From contig NZ_LN831790.1 of the NCBI RefSeq assembly GCF_001013905.1, positions 2,742,001-2,806,000 of the forward strand: 64,000 nucleotides of DNA. The letters are read 5' to 3'. The notes beneath the pieces are model-generated. The model was not told the origin of the DNA. It did no database searches and worked only from the letters and a program-made list of their open reading frames with translations. Positions 24,720-32,594 of the stretch are shown one piece after another; within the stretch, counting starts at the first letter, position 1, and each line of letters opens with the position of its first letter. The position numbers and the translations under genes were made by a program. This stretch comes from Streptomyces leeuwenhoekii. Lineage in GTDB: Bacteria; Actinomycetota; Actinomycetes; Streptomycetales; Streptomycetaceae.

Positions 24720-25370
24720 ATGAGCTTCCGGGAGATCAACCCGAAGATGGTCGAGGCGACCGTGGCGCCCGGGCAGCGGCTGTTCAGCCAGCGCGGCGCG
24801 ATGCTCGCCTACCGCGGGGACGTGACCTTCACGCCCAGCGTGACCGGCGGGCAGGGCGGGGTGATGTCGATGATCGGACGCCGGGTCGCCGACGAGGACA
24901 CCCCGCTGATGACGGTCGAGGGCAGCGGCACGGTGCTGTTCGGGCACGGCGGCCACCATGTGCAGGTCATCCGCCTCTCCGGAGACACCCTGTACGTCGA
25001 GGCGGACCGGCTGCTGGCCTTCGAGGGCACCCTGGAGCAGCGGACGGTGTTCCTCGGCTCGCAGGGCGGGGTCATGGGCATGGTGCGGGGGCAGGTCGCC
25101 GGGCAGGGACTGTTCACGACCGCGCTCAGCGGGCACGGAGCGGTGGCGGTGATGGCCCACGGGGGCGTGTTCCAGGTTCCGATCACCCCGCAGCGGCCGG
25201 TCCACGTGGATCCGCAGGCGTACGTCGCCCACCACGGTGACGTGCGCAACCGGCTGTCCACGGCGCTGGGCTGGCGCGACATGGTGGGCCGGGGCTCCGG
25301 CGAGGCGTTCCAGCTCGAGCTGAGCGGCAGCGGCGCGGTCTATGTCCAGGCCTCGGAGGAGAAGCTGTGA
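24720..25370 (+). CDS. AIM24-family protein (2 of 3)
   Basis: This 216-residue paralogue begins one base after the stop of the previous gene. Shared motifs are QRGAMLAYRGDVTFTPSVTG, MTVEGSGTVLFGHGGHHVQV, GQGLFTTALSGHGAVAV and VDPQAYVAHHGDV. The N-terminal MSFREINPKMVEATV is its own. The C-terminus ends GSGAVYVQASEEKL, with a GSGAVYVQ strand matching GEGLVYVQ in the first copy. Probably forms a hetero-oligomer with its neighbours; this is inferred from tandem placement. Confidence 0.88.
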   Translation: MSFREINPKMVEATVAPGQRLFSQRGAMLAYRGDVTFTPSVTGGQGGVMSMIGRRVADEDTPLMTVEGSGTVLFGHGGHHVQVIRLSGDTLYVEADRLLAFEGTLEQRTVFLGSQGGVMGMVRGQVAGQGLFTTALSGHGAVAVMAHGGVFQVPITPQRPVHVDPQAYVAHHGDVRNRLSTALGWRDMVGRGSGEAFQLELSGSGAVYVQASEEKL

Positions 25371-26164
25371 GCATGTACGGGACCACCGGCGGCCCCGCGG
25401 TCCACGACCCGGCGACGCTGCCGTCCGACGACAACGTCGACGCGTACACCTTCTGCGTGGAACTCGACGGGAGCCAGTGGTTCCTGCAGAAGGGGAAGAT
25501 GATCGCGTACTACGGGTCGATCAAGTTCGACGGCATCGGACACGGCCGGCTGGACCGCCTGATCCGCACCTCGTTCCATTCGCCTCTGCACGCCGGAGAC
25601 TGGGTCGTGGCGCGTGGCTCGGGCAAGATGCTCCTCGCCGACCGGGCCTTCGATGTGAATTCGTACGACCTGGAAGACGGCAATCTGACCATTCGCTCGG
25701 GCAACTTGCTAGCTTTTCAGCCAAGTCTCGCCCTCAAGCAGTCGATCGTGCCCGGCTTCCTGACCCTGATCGGAACCGGAAAGTTCGTGGCGGCGTCCAA
25801 CGGTCCGGTGGTGTTCATGGAACCCCCTATCAGGGTGGACCCGCAGGCGCTGGTCGGCTGGGCCGACTGCCCGTCCCCCTGCCACCACTACGACCACGGG
25901 TACATGACCGGCGTACTGGGCGGTCTACGTGCGCTGACGGGCCTCGGCGGCGCCTCCGGGGAGGAGCACCAGTTCGAGTTCGTGGGCGCGGGGACGGTGC
26001 TGCTCCAGTCGTCCGAGACACTGATGTCCGAGCAGGTCACGGGGGTGGTCCCGCCCGACGCGGGCGTGCCCGGCGGCGGTGGGCACGGCGGCCCGGGGCA
26101 GCAGTCCGGGGCACCACGCCTTCCCGGACAGCTCGGCGACCTCCAGCGCCGCTTCGGGCTGTGA
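25367..26164 (+). CDS. AIM24-family protein (3 of 3)
   Basis: This is the longest copy (265 residues) and overlaps the previous stop by 4 nt (GTGA). It retains QKGKMIAYYGSIKF, ARGSGKMLLADRAFDV, VDPQALVGWADC and GAGTVLLQSSETLM, but adds an N-terminal extension, a CPSPCHHYDHGY insert that could bind metal, and a Gly/Pro-rich C-terminal tail ending LGDLQRRFGL. These additions suggest a distinct role in a complex of the three. Confidence 0.87.
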   Translation: MSMYGTTGGPAVHDPATLPSDDNVDAYTFCVELDGSQWFLQKGKMIAYYGSIKFDGIGHGRLDRLIRTSFHSPLHAGDWVVARGSGKMLLADRAFDVNSYDLEDGNLTIRSGNLLAFQPSLALKQSIVPGFLTLIGTGKFVAASNGPVVFMEPPIRVDPQALVGWADCPSPCHHYDHGYMTGVLGGLRALTGLGGASGEEHQFEFVGAGTVLLQSSETLMSEQVTGVVPPDAGVPGGGGHGGPGQQSGAPRLPGQLGDLQRRFGL

Positions 26165-26245
26165 GCGGTAACCTGCGGAGTGTGACGTCGAACGCGTGCG
26201 CACCGTCACGGAAACCTGGACTAGTTCGCTTTTCAACTTCTTAGG

Positions 26246-26257
26246 TAGACTACATTC
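26246..26257 (+). promoter_or_regulatory. -10 box of leaderless marR-type gene
   Basis: TAGACT (26246-26251) lies 6 nt before the ATG at 26258 in a locally AT-rich stretch, so transcription probably starts at or next to the start codon. Confidence 0.5.
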
Positions 26258-26734
26258 ATGGAGACCGAGACGGCCCCCCGCTGGCTGACCGATACGGAGC
26301 AGTGTGCCTGGCGCACCCACCTGGAAGTCAACAAGCTGTTGACGTACCAGTTGGAGAAGGACCTGCAGCCGTTCGGCCTGACGATGAACGACTACGAGAT
26401 CCTGGTGAACCTCTCCGAGTCGGAGGGGGTCCGGATGCGGATGAGCGACCTCGCCTCCGCCACCCTCCAGTCCAAGAGCCGCCTCTCCCACCAGATCACG
26501 CGGATGGAGAACGCGAACCTGGTGCGGCGGGAGAACTGCGAGTCCGACCGCCGCGGACTCTACGCGGTCCTCACCGAGCACGGCCTGGAGACGATGAAGA
26601 GGGTCGCGCCCCACCATGTGGCGTCGGTGCGCCGGCACTTCATCGACCTGCTCTCCCCCGAGGCCCTCACCGAGCTCGACAAGGCTCTCAAGCCCATCGC
26701 GGAGCACCTGCGCGGCCAGCGCGGCCGCCCCTGA
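26258..26734 (+). CDS. MarR-family transcriptional regulator
   Basis: This 158-residue winged-helix protein has FGLTMNDYEILVNLSESEG, the recognition helix region MSDLASATLQSKSRLSHQIT, and the wing ENCESDRRGLYAVLTEHGLE. C62-like redox Cys is absent from the N-terminus, but one Cys occurs at CAWRTHLEV and one in the wing (ENCESD), so an oxidation sensor is possible though not shown. It ends 4 nt before the stop of the convergent sensor kinase. The target is unknown. Confidence 0.9.
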   Translation: METETAPRWLTDTEQCAWRTHLEVNKLLTYQLEKDLQPFGLTMNDYEILVNLSESEGVRMRMSDLASATLQSKSRLSHQITRMENANLVRRENCESDRRGLYAVLTEHGLETMKRVAPHHVASVRRHFIDLLSPEALTELDKALKPIAEHLRGQRGRP

Positions 26735-26737
26735 GCG

Positions 26738-28144
26738 TCAGCGGCTTCCCGGCAGGCGGAGCTCGAACAGGGCGCCGCCCGCCGGTGCGTCGCGCACCGT
26801 GAGCGTCCCGCCGTGCCGTACGGCGACGTCGCGGGCGATGGCGAGGCCCAGCCCCGCCCCGCCGTCGTCGCGGCTGCGGGCGGCGTCCAGCCGCACGAAC
26901 CGCTCGAAGATCCGCTCCCGCTCCGCCACGGGCACCCCCTCGCCGTCGTCGGCCACCCCGACCACGGCCCAGGCGCCCTCCCGCCGCACCGACACCTCGA
27001 CCACCGACCGGGCGTGCCGCTGCGCGTTGTCCAGCAGATTGGCGAGCACCCGCTCCAACTGCCCGCGCGAGCCGGCCACCGCCACGGTCTCCTCCGTCCG
27101 CACGCGCACCCCGGTCCGTCCCCCGGCCTCCTCCCGCGCCAGCGCGGCCAGGTCGACCCGCGCGTCCGCGGGCCGCTCCCCCGCGTCCAGCCGGGCGAGC
27201 AGCAGCAGGTCGGCGGCGAGCCGCTGGAGCCGTACGGTGTCCTCCACGGCGCCGTCCAGGTCGAGCAGCTCCGGGTGGGCCGCGCCCACCTCGAGCTGGG
27301 TGCGCAGCGAGGCGATGGGGCTGCGCAGCTCGTGCGAGGCGTCGGCGACGAACCGCCGCTGCCGTTCCACGGAGGCCTCCAGCGCGGCCAGCGTCTCGTT
27401 GGTGGTGAGGGCGAGCCGGGCGACCTCGTCGTGGGTGTCCGGCACCGGGACGCGGCGGGCCAGGTCCTCGGAGCGGGTGATCTCCGCCATCTCCCGCCGG
27501 ATGCCCTCCACCGGGCGCAGCGCGCGCCGGGTGACCAGCCAGGTCACGACGGCGACCACGGCGAGCAGCAGCGGGAAGCCGATCAGCATCACGGTCAGCG
27601 CGGTGCGCACCGCGCCGTGCTCGGCGGAGAGCGGGGCCCCGGCGTACACGGTGAGCGTGCCCCGGTCCGGCGTCTGGACGGGCACCTCGACGAAGCGGTA
27701 GTCGGCCGGGTCGCCGTCGATCGTGGCGGAGCCGTCCCCGACGGTGGTCAGCTCCCCGATCTCGCCCGGTTCCAGCTCCTCGCCCGCGTCGTCGTCCTCC
27801 TCGTCGCCGCGTCCGGCGGCGTCCGGCCGGGGCGTGACCGCGCCGACGCCGGTGCCGCTGATCCGCTCCAGGTCCTCGCTGGCGGCCACCAGGCGGCCGG
27901 CCTCGTCGACGACCTGCACCGGCCGGTCGTCGTCGTCCAGCGTCAGCTTGTCGTACGGCGTCCCGGCGGCCAGTTCCGAGGCGACGGCCCGCGCGGAGCG
28001 CTCCGCCTGGGTGCCGGCCTCGCCGAGCAGGTTCGACCTCAGGGACAGCAGCACGGCGGTGCCGGCCGCGACGAGCGCCACGGCGACGACCAGCGTGGCC
28101 GCGAGGGTCGCGCGGGCCCGGACGGAACCGAACAGCCGCCTCAC
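26738..28144 (-). CDS. Sensor histidine kinase
   Basis: This 468-residue membrane kinase has two TM helices (about 13-35 and 182-205). They enclose an extracellular sensor of about 145 residues with an acidic stretch (GDEEDDDAGEELE). A HAMP domain follows (206-258), then the HisKA box ASHELRSP with His271, and the HATPase domain (LANLLDNAQRHA, DDGEGVP, GLGLAIARDV). Its start overlaps the response-regulator stop by 4 nt, so RR and kinase are one operon. The acidic sensor loop might bind cations or cationic peptides, which is speculation. Confidence 0.93.
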   Translation of the reverse strand: MRRLFGSVRARATLAATLVVAVALVAAGTAVLLSLRSNLLGEAGTQAERSARAVASELAAGTPYDKLTLDDDDRPVQVVDEAGRLVAASEDLERISGTGVGAVTPRPDAAGRGDEEDDDAGEELEPGEIGELTTVGDGSATIDGDPADYRFVEVPVQTPDRGTLTVYAGAPLSAEHGAVRTALTVMLIGFPLLLAVVAVVTWLVTRRALRPVEGIRREMAEITRSEDLARRVPVPDTHDEVARLALTTNETLAALEASVERQRRFVADASHELRSPIASLRTQLEVGAAHPELLDLDGAVEDTVRLQRLAADLLLLARLDAGERPADARVDLAALAREEAGGRTGVRVRTEETVAVAGSRGQLERVLANLLDNAQRHARSVVEVSVRREGAWAVVGVADDGEGVPVAERERIFERFVRLDAARSRDDGGAGLGLAIARDVAVRHGGTLTVRDAPAGGALFELRLPGSR

Positions 28145-28863
28145 CGGTCCGTCTCCAGCCGGTACCCGGCGCCGCGGACGGTCCCGATCAGCCCGTGCCG
28201 CAGCTTGCGGCGCAGCGCGCTGATGTACACCTCGACGATGTTGGGGTCGCCGTCGTAGGCGAAGTCCCAGACGTGCTCCAGGATCTCGCTCTTGGACACC
28301 ACCGCGCCGGCCCGCACCACGAGCTGCTCCAGCACGGCGAACTCCTTCGCGGTGAGCGTCACCTCCCCCTCGCCGAGGAAGACGCGCCGGGCCGCGGTGT
28401 CGACCCGCAGGTCCCCGTGGACCACCACGGGAGAGGCCCCGGGGCCCTGGGCCCGGCGCCGCAGCAGCGCCTTCACGCGGGCGACGAGGACCACGTACGA
28501 GAACGGCTTGGTGAGGTAGTCGTCGGCGCCCGTGTCCAGCCCCTCGGCCTCGTCGTACTCGCCGTCCTTGGCGGTGAGCATGAGGATCGGCACGTCGTGG
28601 CCGGCGGCGCGCAGGGCGGCGCAGACCCGGTAGCCGTTCAGGCCGGGCAGCATGATGTCGAGGATCACCAGGTCGTAGACGCCCTCCCCGGCCCGGTGCA
28701 GACCCTCCCGGCCGTCGTGGACGACGTCCACGGCAAACCCCTCGGCGGTCAGTCCCCGGGCGAGGGAGAGGGCCAGCCGCCTCTCGTCCTCCACGATCAG
28801 GATGCGGGAGGGACGGCGCGGAGCGCCTCCGGCGGGGTGGTGGTGGGCGACGGGTGGGCGCAT
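28141..28863 (-). CDS. OmpR/PhoB-family response regulator
   Basis: This is a 240-residue regulator with a receiver domain (ILIVEDE at 21-27, phosphorylatable Asp69 in LVILDIMLPG, and Lys in YLTKPFS). A winged-helix DNA-binding domain follows (TLTAKEFAVLEQLVVRAG, then DPNIVEVYISALRRKL). ATG 28863 is used; GTG 28887 would add eight residues and has a GAAGGG site upstream. It diverges from a PepSY gene, and the space between holds repeats of CTTCAGGT that look like its binding sites. Confidence 0.93.
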   Translation of the reverse strand: MRPPVAHHHPAGGAPRRPSRILIVEDERRLALSLARGLTAEGFAVDVVHDGREGLHRAGEGVYDLVILDIMLPGLNGYRVCAALRAAGHDVPILMLTAKDGEYDEAEGLDTGADDYLTKPFSYVVLVARVKALLRRRAQGPGASPVVVHGDLRVDTAARRVFLGEGEVTLTAKEFAVLEQLVVRAGAVVSKSEILEHVWDFAYDGDPNIVEVYISALRRKLRHGLIGTVRGAGYRLETDR

Positions 28864-28885
28864 GGGTCCCAGGGTGGCAAACGGC

Positions 28886-28926
28886 ACCTGAAGAACCCTT
28901 CAGGTGGCTTCAGGTTGGCCTCAGCG
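28886..28926. promoter_or_regulatory. CTTCAGGT repeats, likely response-regulator box
   Basis: CTTCAGGT occurs at 28898-28905 and 28908-28915, with a weaker CCTCAGCG at 28919-28926 and an exact inverted copy at 28886-28893. Direct repeats at 10-11 bp are the usual OmpR-family layout. The block lies in the gap between the divergent regulator and PepSY genes and overlaps the alternative regulator start. Confidence 0.7.
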
Positions 28927-28980
28927 TCGGTCGGCGACAGTGAGGAACGTCGAAAACCAACCGACTCGGGAGGAACCCGT

Positions 28981-29655
28981 ATGAAGCGCAACATCGTCAT
29001 CGCCGCTGTCACGGCCGCCGCCCTGATCACCGGCGGTACGGCGACGGCCCTCGCGGTCTCCGGGGACGACGGGGGCACGGCGCGGCAGGGCGAGACCCGG
29101 GTGTCGGACGACGACGCGGTCCGGGGCGGCGACGCGCGGGACGACGACCGCGACGACGAGCGTGCCGTCTCTTCCAAGGTGACGGCGGCCGACGCCATCG
29201 CCGCCGCCCTGCGGAACACCCCGGGCACGGCCGTCTCCGCAGAGCTGGAGGACGCCGACGACGACGGCGAGAAGGCGGCCTGGGACGTCGACGTCCTCTC
29301 CGGCGGCGGCACCTGGCACAGCGTCCGCGTCGACCCCGCCACCGGCAAGGTCCTCGGCTCCCACGCCGACGACGACGGGGACGACGGGGACGACGGCACC
29401 GCCGAGGTGCGCGCGGCCCTGAAGGGCACGTCCGTCGACGCGGCCGAGGCGGCGCGGGCGGCGGCCGTCCACGGCACGGTGACCTCCGTGGACCTGGACG
29501 ACGACGACCGCCGCTCGGCGGCCTGGGACGTCGAGACCCGCTCCGGCGGCAAGGCGGAGCGTGACTGGACGGTCGACCCGGGCACGGGCAAGGTCACGGC
29601 GGACCGCTCGGACGACGGGGCCGACGACGACGCGAACGACGGCGACGACGACTGA
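28981..29655 (+). CDS. Exported PepSY-domain protein, Asp-rich
   Basis: This 224-residue protein has an N-terminal signal peptide (MKRNIVIAAVTAAALITGG). An Asp/Arg-rich linker precedes two PepSY-type repeats: VTAADAIAAALRNTPG with WDVDVLSGGGTWHSVRVDP, and VDAAEAARAAAVHG with WDVETRSGGKAERDWTVDP. It ends in a poly-acidic tail (DDDANDGDDD). PepSY domains are found in secreted proteins and peptidase propeptides and may bind or inhibit partners at the cell surface. ATG 28981 has a GGGAGGA site upstream. Placement next to the two-component operon suggests it is its main target, possibly a cation-binding envelope protein. Confidence 0.88.
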   Translation: MKRNIVIAAVTAAALITGGTATALAVSGDDGGTARQGETRVSDDDAVRGGDARDDDRDDERAVSSKVTAADAIAAALRNTPGTAVSAELEDADDDGEKAAWDVDVLSGGGTWHSVRVDPATGKVLGSHADDDGDDGDDGTAEVRAALKGTSVDAAEAARAAAVHGTVTSVDLDDDDRRSAAWDVETRSGGKAERDWTVDPGTGKVTADRSDDGADDDANDGDDD

Positions 29656-29661
29656 CGGCCG

Positions 29662-30939
29662 TCACTCCTTCACCGCCCCCGCCCGGCTGTGCCGCCGGGC
29701 GGGGGCCGTGCCGTCTCCCGCACGGTCCGGCTCGAGACCCTTCCCCCGGCCGTGCCCCGGCACCAGCGCCGCCGCCACCGCGACCGCGCCGGAGACCGCG
29801 AAGCACACCGGCAGCGGCAGCCGCTCCACCAGCAGCCCCGTCGCCGCGGCCCCGGCGGACGTCCCGGCGTTCACGGCCGTGTTGACCCAGGCCCCGGCCC
29901 GGACGCGGAACCCCGGCTCGGCGGCCTCGTCCGCGATGAGATACGTCGTCGTCAGCGCCGGCGCGACGAACAGGCCCGCGCACACCAGGGCCGCCACGAG
30001 CACTCCAGGGCCGGGCGCGAACCCGGCGGCGGCCACCGCGAGGCCGAAGCCGCCCGCGAGGAACGGGAGCCGGACGCGGGCGGGCGCGCTCCAGGCGACG
30101 GCGCCGTTGACCAGTCCGCCGACCGCGCTGCCCGCCGACAGCGCCGCGAGCACCCAGGCGACGGCGGAGTCCCCGAGGTGCCGGTGGCCGGCGAAGGCCA
30201 CGACCAGCAGTTCGACGCCGCTGAGGGTGAGACCGACGGCCGCGGCGACGAGGACCGGCTGCCGCAGCGCGCGGCCCGTGCCCCGGCGCGAGGCGGGTTC
30301 CTCCGCCTTTGCGGCCCGCCGCACCGGTCGCAGCGCCTCGGTCGCCGGCGACAGGACGAAGGCGACGGTGCCCACCGCGACCAGCAGGGCGCTCAGCAGG
30401 ACCCCGACGGCCGGCGAGGCGACGCCGACGACCACGCCGACCAGGAGCGGCCCGGTGACGAAGAGGAGTTCCTCGGCGACGCCGTCCAGGCTGTAGGCGC
30501 GCTGCAGCAGCGCACGGTCGGGCAGGAGCGCGGCCCACACCGCGCGCATCGTGGGCCCGAGCGGCGGGGTGCAGGCCCCGGCGAGGGCCGCGGTCGCGGC
30601 GATGACGGCGGCCGGGGTTCCGGGGGCGCGGGCGACGGCGGCCAGCACGCAGAGCAGTACGGCGTACAGGAGCGCCATGGGCAGCAGGGCGCGGCGCGGG
30701 CCGTGCCGGTCGACCAGGGCGGCGCGGTACGGCGACAGGAAGACGCCGGTGGCGCCGAACAGCGCCATGACCGTGCCGGCCACGGTGTAGGACCCGGTGG
30801 CGCGGGTGACGGTGAGCATCAGGGCCAGGGAGACCGTCCCGTAGGACAGCCGGGCGACGAGGGCGGCCAGGAAGGCGCCGCGGGCGTGCGGGGTGCGCAG
30901 GACGGCGGCGTACGAGGGCCGCGTGGAGGATGCGGACAC
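29662..30939 (-). CDS. MFS transporter
   Basis: This 425-residue major facilitator protein has about twelve membrane spans. The first is at FLAALVARLSYGTVSLALM and the loop 2-3 motif is SPYRAALVDRHGPRRAL. A central cytoplasmic loop at ALRPVRRAAKAEEPASRRG splits the halves, and the C-terminus is basic and hydrophilic. GTG 30939 has a GAGGAA site. It resembles efflux-type facilitators of unknown substrate. It ends 6 bp from the PepSY stop, convergent with it. The IS element lies about 90 bp upstream of its start and could affect its promoter. Confidence 0.9.
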   Translation of the reverse strand: MSASSTRPSYAAVLRTPHARGAFLAALVARLSYGTVSLALMLTVTRATGSYTVAGTVMALFGATGVFLSPYRAALVDRHGPRRALLPMALLYAVLLCVLAAVARAPGTPAAVIAATAALAGACTPPLGPTMRAVWAALLPDRALLQRAYSLDGVAEELLFVTGPLLVGVVVGVASPAVGVLLSALLVAVGTVAFVLSPATEALRPVRRAAKAEEPASRRGTGRALRQPVLVAAAVGLTLSGVELLVVAFAGHRHLGDSAVAWVLAALSAGSAVGGLVNGAVAWSAPARVRLPFLAGGFGLAVAAAGFAPGPGVLVAALVCAGLFVAPALTTTYLIADEAAEPGFRVRAGAWVNTAVNAGTSAGAAATGLLVERLPLPVCFAVSGAVAVAAALVPGHGRGKGLEPDRAGDGTAPARRHSRAGAVKE

Positions 30940-31031
30940 GCGAGAGATTCCTCAACTGGAGGCAACGAGGGGACGCCGAGTGCCGCGACGGCCGGTCCGT
31001 GCCGACGGTCGCGGTCAGGGGCGAGCCCTAG

Positions 31032-32100
31032 CTGTTCTGTCCGGGGAGGTTGTGGACGGGTGAGTCAGGTCTCGGCTGAGGGATCTTGAACGGGTGAGGG
31101 CCTTCCGGTTCGGTGTGGATTGCGACGTCTACACCAACAGAAAGGCCCTCGTGGTCCACCGTAATGCACCCCTGACCGAGACCGGCCGCCTGCGTCTGGC
31201 CCGCTGCGTCGTCGAGGACGGCTGGCCGCTGCGCCGGGCCGCCGAACGCTTCCAGGTCTCGCCGACCACCGCCCAGCGGTGGGCCGATCGCTACCGCCGG
31301 CTCGGCGAGGCAGGGATGACCGACCGCTCCAGCCGCCCCCACCACAGCCCGCGCCGCACCCCAACCCACACCGAGCGCCGCATCATCAAGGTCCGGGTCC
31401 TGCGCCGGTGGGGACCGGCCCGCATCGCGCACCTGCTACGGCTGGTGCCCTCCACCGTGCACCGCGTCCTGACCCGTTACGGACTGGCCCGCCTCGCCCA
31501 TCTGGACCGGGCGACGGGCCGTGCCATCCGCCGCTACGAACGAGACCGGCCCGGCGAACTCGTCCACGTCGACATCAAGAAGCTCGGCAACATCCCCAAC
31601 GGCGGCGGCCACAAAGTCCTCGGCCGGGCTGCGGGGCGCAAGAACCGGACGAACGCCGGCTACAGCTACCTGCACACCGCCGTCGACGACCACTCCCGCC
31701 TGGCCTACAGCGAGATACACACCGACGAGAAGAAGGAAACCGCCACCGCCTTCTGGAAGCGGGCACACGCCTACTTCACCGAGTGCGGGATCACCGTGGA
31801 ACGAGTACTGACCGACAACGGCTCCTGCTACCGCTCACGCGGCTGGCGCGACGCCCTGGCAGCAGCCGGGATCACCCACAAGCGAACCCGACCCTACCGG
31901 CCCCAGACCAACGGCAAGGTCGAACGCTTCAACCGCACCCTGCTGGACGAGTGGGCCTACGCACGGCCCTACCGGTCAGAGACCGAACGCCGCGAAGCGT
32001 TCCCACAGTGGCTGCACTCCTACAATCACCACCGCGGACACACCGCGCTGAAAGGGCAACCACCCGCCAGCCGCGTCCCCAACCTCACAGGGCAATACAC
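31032..32100 (+). mobile_element. IS481-family insertion sequence
   Basis: The element of 1069 bp is flanked by CTAG at 31028-31031 and 32101-32104. Including CTAG, the last 27 bp match in inverted orientation at 20 of 27 positions. IS481 elements are about 1.05 kb and are known to target NCTAGN sites, so this fits. It carries one transposase gene that looks intact. It lies between the MFS gene and a low-complexity stretch ahead of meaB, and does not visibly split a conserved gene. Confidence 0.85.
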
Positions 32101-32104
32101 CTAG
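31151..32104 (+). CDS. IS481-family transposase
   Basis: This is a DDE transposase of about 317 residues. The N-terminal HTH part is RLARCVVEDGWPLRRAAERF with VSPTTAQRWADRYR. The catalytic residues are visible as VHVDIKKLG (D), VLTDNGSCY (D) and NGKVERFNRTL (E), with HTALKGQPPASRV near the end. GTG 31151 is chosen because family members start just before HRNAPLTETGRLRLAR; an upstream GTG (31094) would extend it by 19 residues. The TAG stop lies in the flanking CTAG, so the gene borrows its stop codon from target DNA. No frameshift is seen. Confidence 0.93.
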   Translation: MVHRNAPLTETGRLRLARCVVEDGWPLRRAAERFQVSPTTAQRWADRYRRLGEAGMTDRSSRPHHSPRRTPTHTERRIIKVRVLRRWGPARIAHLLRLVPSTVHRVLTRYGLARLAHLDRATGRAIRRYERDRPGELVHVDIKKLGNIPNGGGHKVLGRAAGRKNRTNAGYSYLHTAVDDHSRLAYSEIHTDEKKETATAFWKRAHAYFTECGITVERVLTDNGSCYRSRGWRDALAAAGITHKRTRPYRPQTNGKVERFNRTLLDEWAYARPYRSETERREAFPQWLHSYNHHRGHTALKGQPPASRVPNLTGQYT

Positions 32105-32119
32105 CCCAAGAGGAGGAAC

Positions 32120-32536
32120 ATGCGGGTCAACGTAGCAACGGGGGGCCGGACTCGCACGGCTTTTCCCGGACCGGCCGGTGCCCCGGGCCGGGCCGCTCCA
32201 TCCGGCGGACCTGCCCGCCCCTCGTCGCCGGCGTCGCGCCGGCCGGCCGCCTCGCCCGGAGCGGGCACACCAGCGGCCCGCCTCGTCCCGGGCCGGCCTG
32301 CTTCCCGCAGGCCGGGCAGCCCCGGCCGGGGCAGGCCGCCCCAGTCGGGCCAGGCTGGTCCCGCGGGGGGACGGCTGGCCCGCCTCGCCCCGGTCGGCCG
32401 CGCTCGCGCCCCGAATACTCCCGGCCGCGGCCCGCCCCGGGCCGCCCGGTCCTCAGGTCACCCCGGGCCGCCCGAACATCAAGGCACCCCGGGCCGCCCA
32501 AACCCTCAGGTCACCCCGGGCCGATACGCGCCGTGA
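32120..32536 (+). CDS. Doubtful ORF in low-complexity DNA beside the IS
   Basis: A 138-codon frame opens with ATG preceded by a near-perfect AGGAGGA site, which is why it is listed. However, the product is almost only Pro, Gly, Ala and Arg, and the DNA has several GGTCACCCCGGGCCGCCC-type repeats around 32455-32525. I see no domain. It may be the remnant 5' end of a gene, a spurious frame, or DNA expanded by slippage. The whole stretch 32105-32594 holds nothing else convincing. Confidence 0.2.
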   Translation: MRVNVATGGRTRTAFPGPAGAPGRAAPSGGPARPSSPASRRPAASPGAGTPAARLVPGRPASRRPGSPGRGRPPQSGQAGPAGGRLARLAPVGRARAPNTPGRGPPRAARSSGHPGPPEHQGTPGRPNPQVTPGRYAP

Positions 32537-32594
32537 CCGCCTCAAGACCATGCCCCAGGACGGCGCCCCGGCCGCGCCTCGCGCCCGCCGGGCG

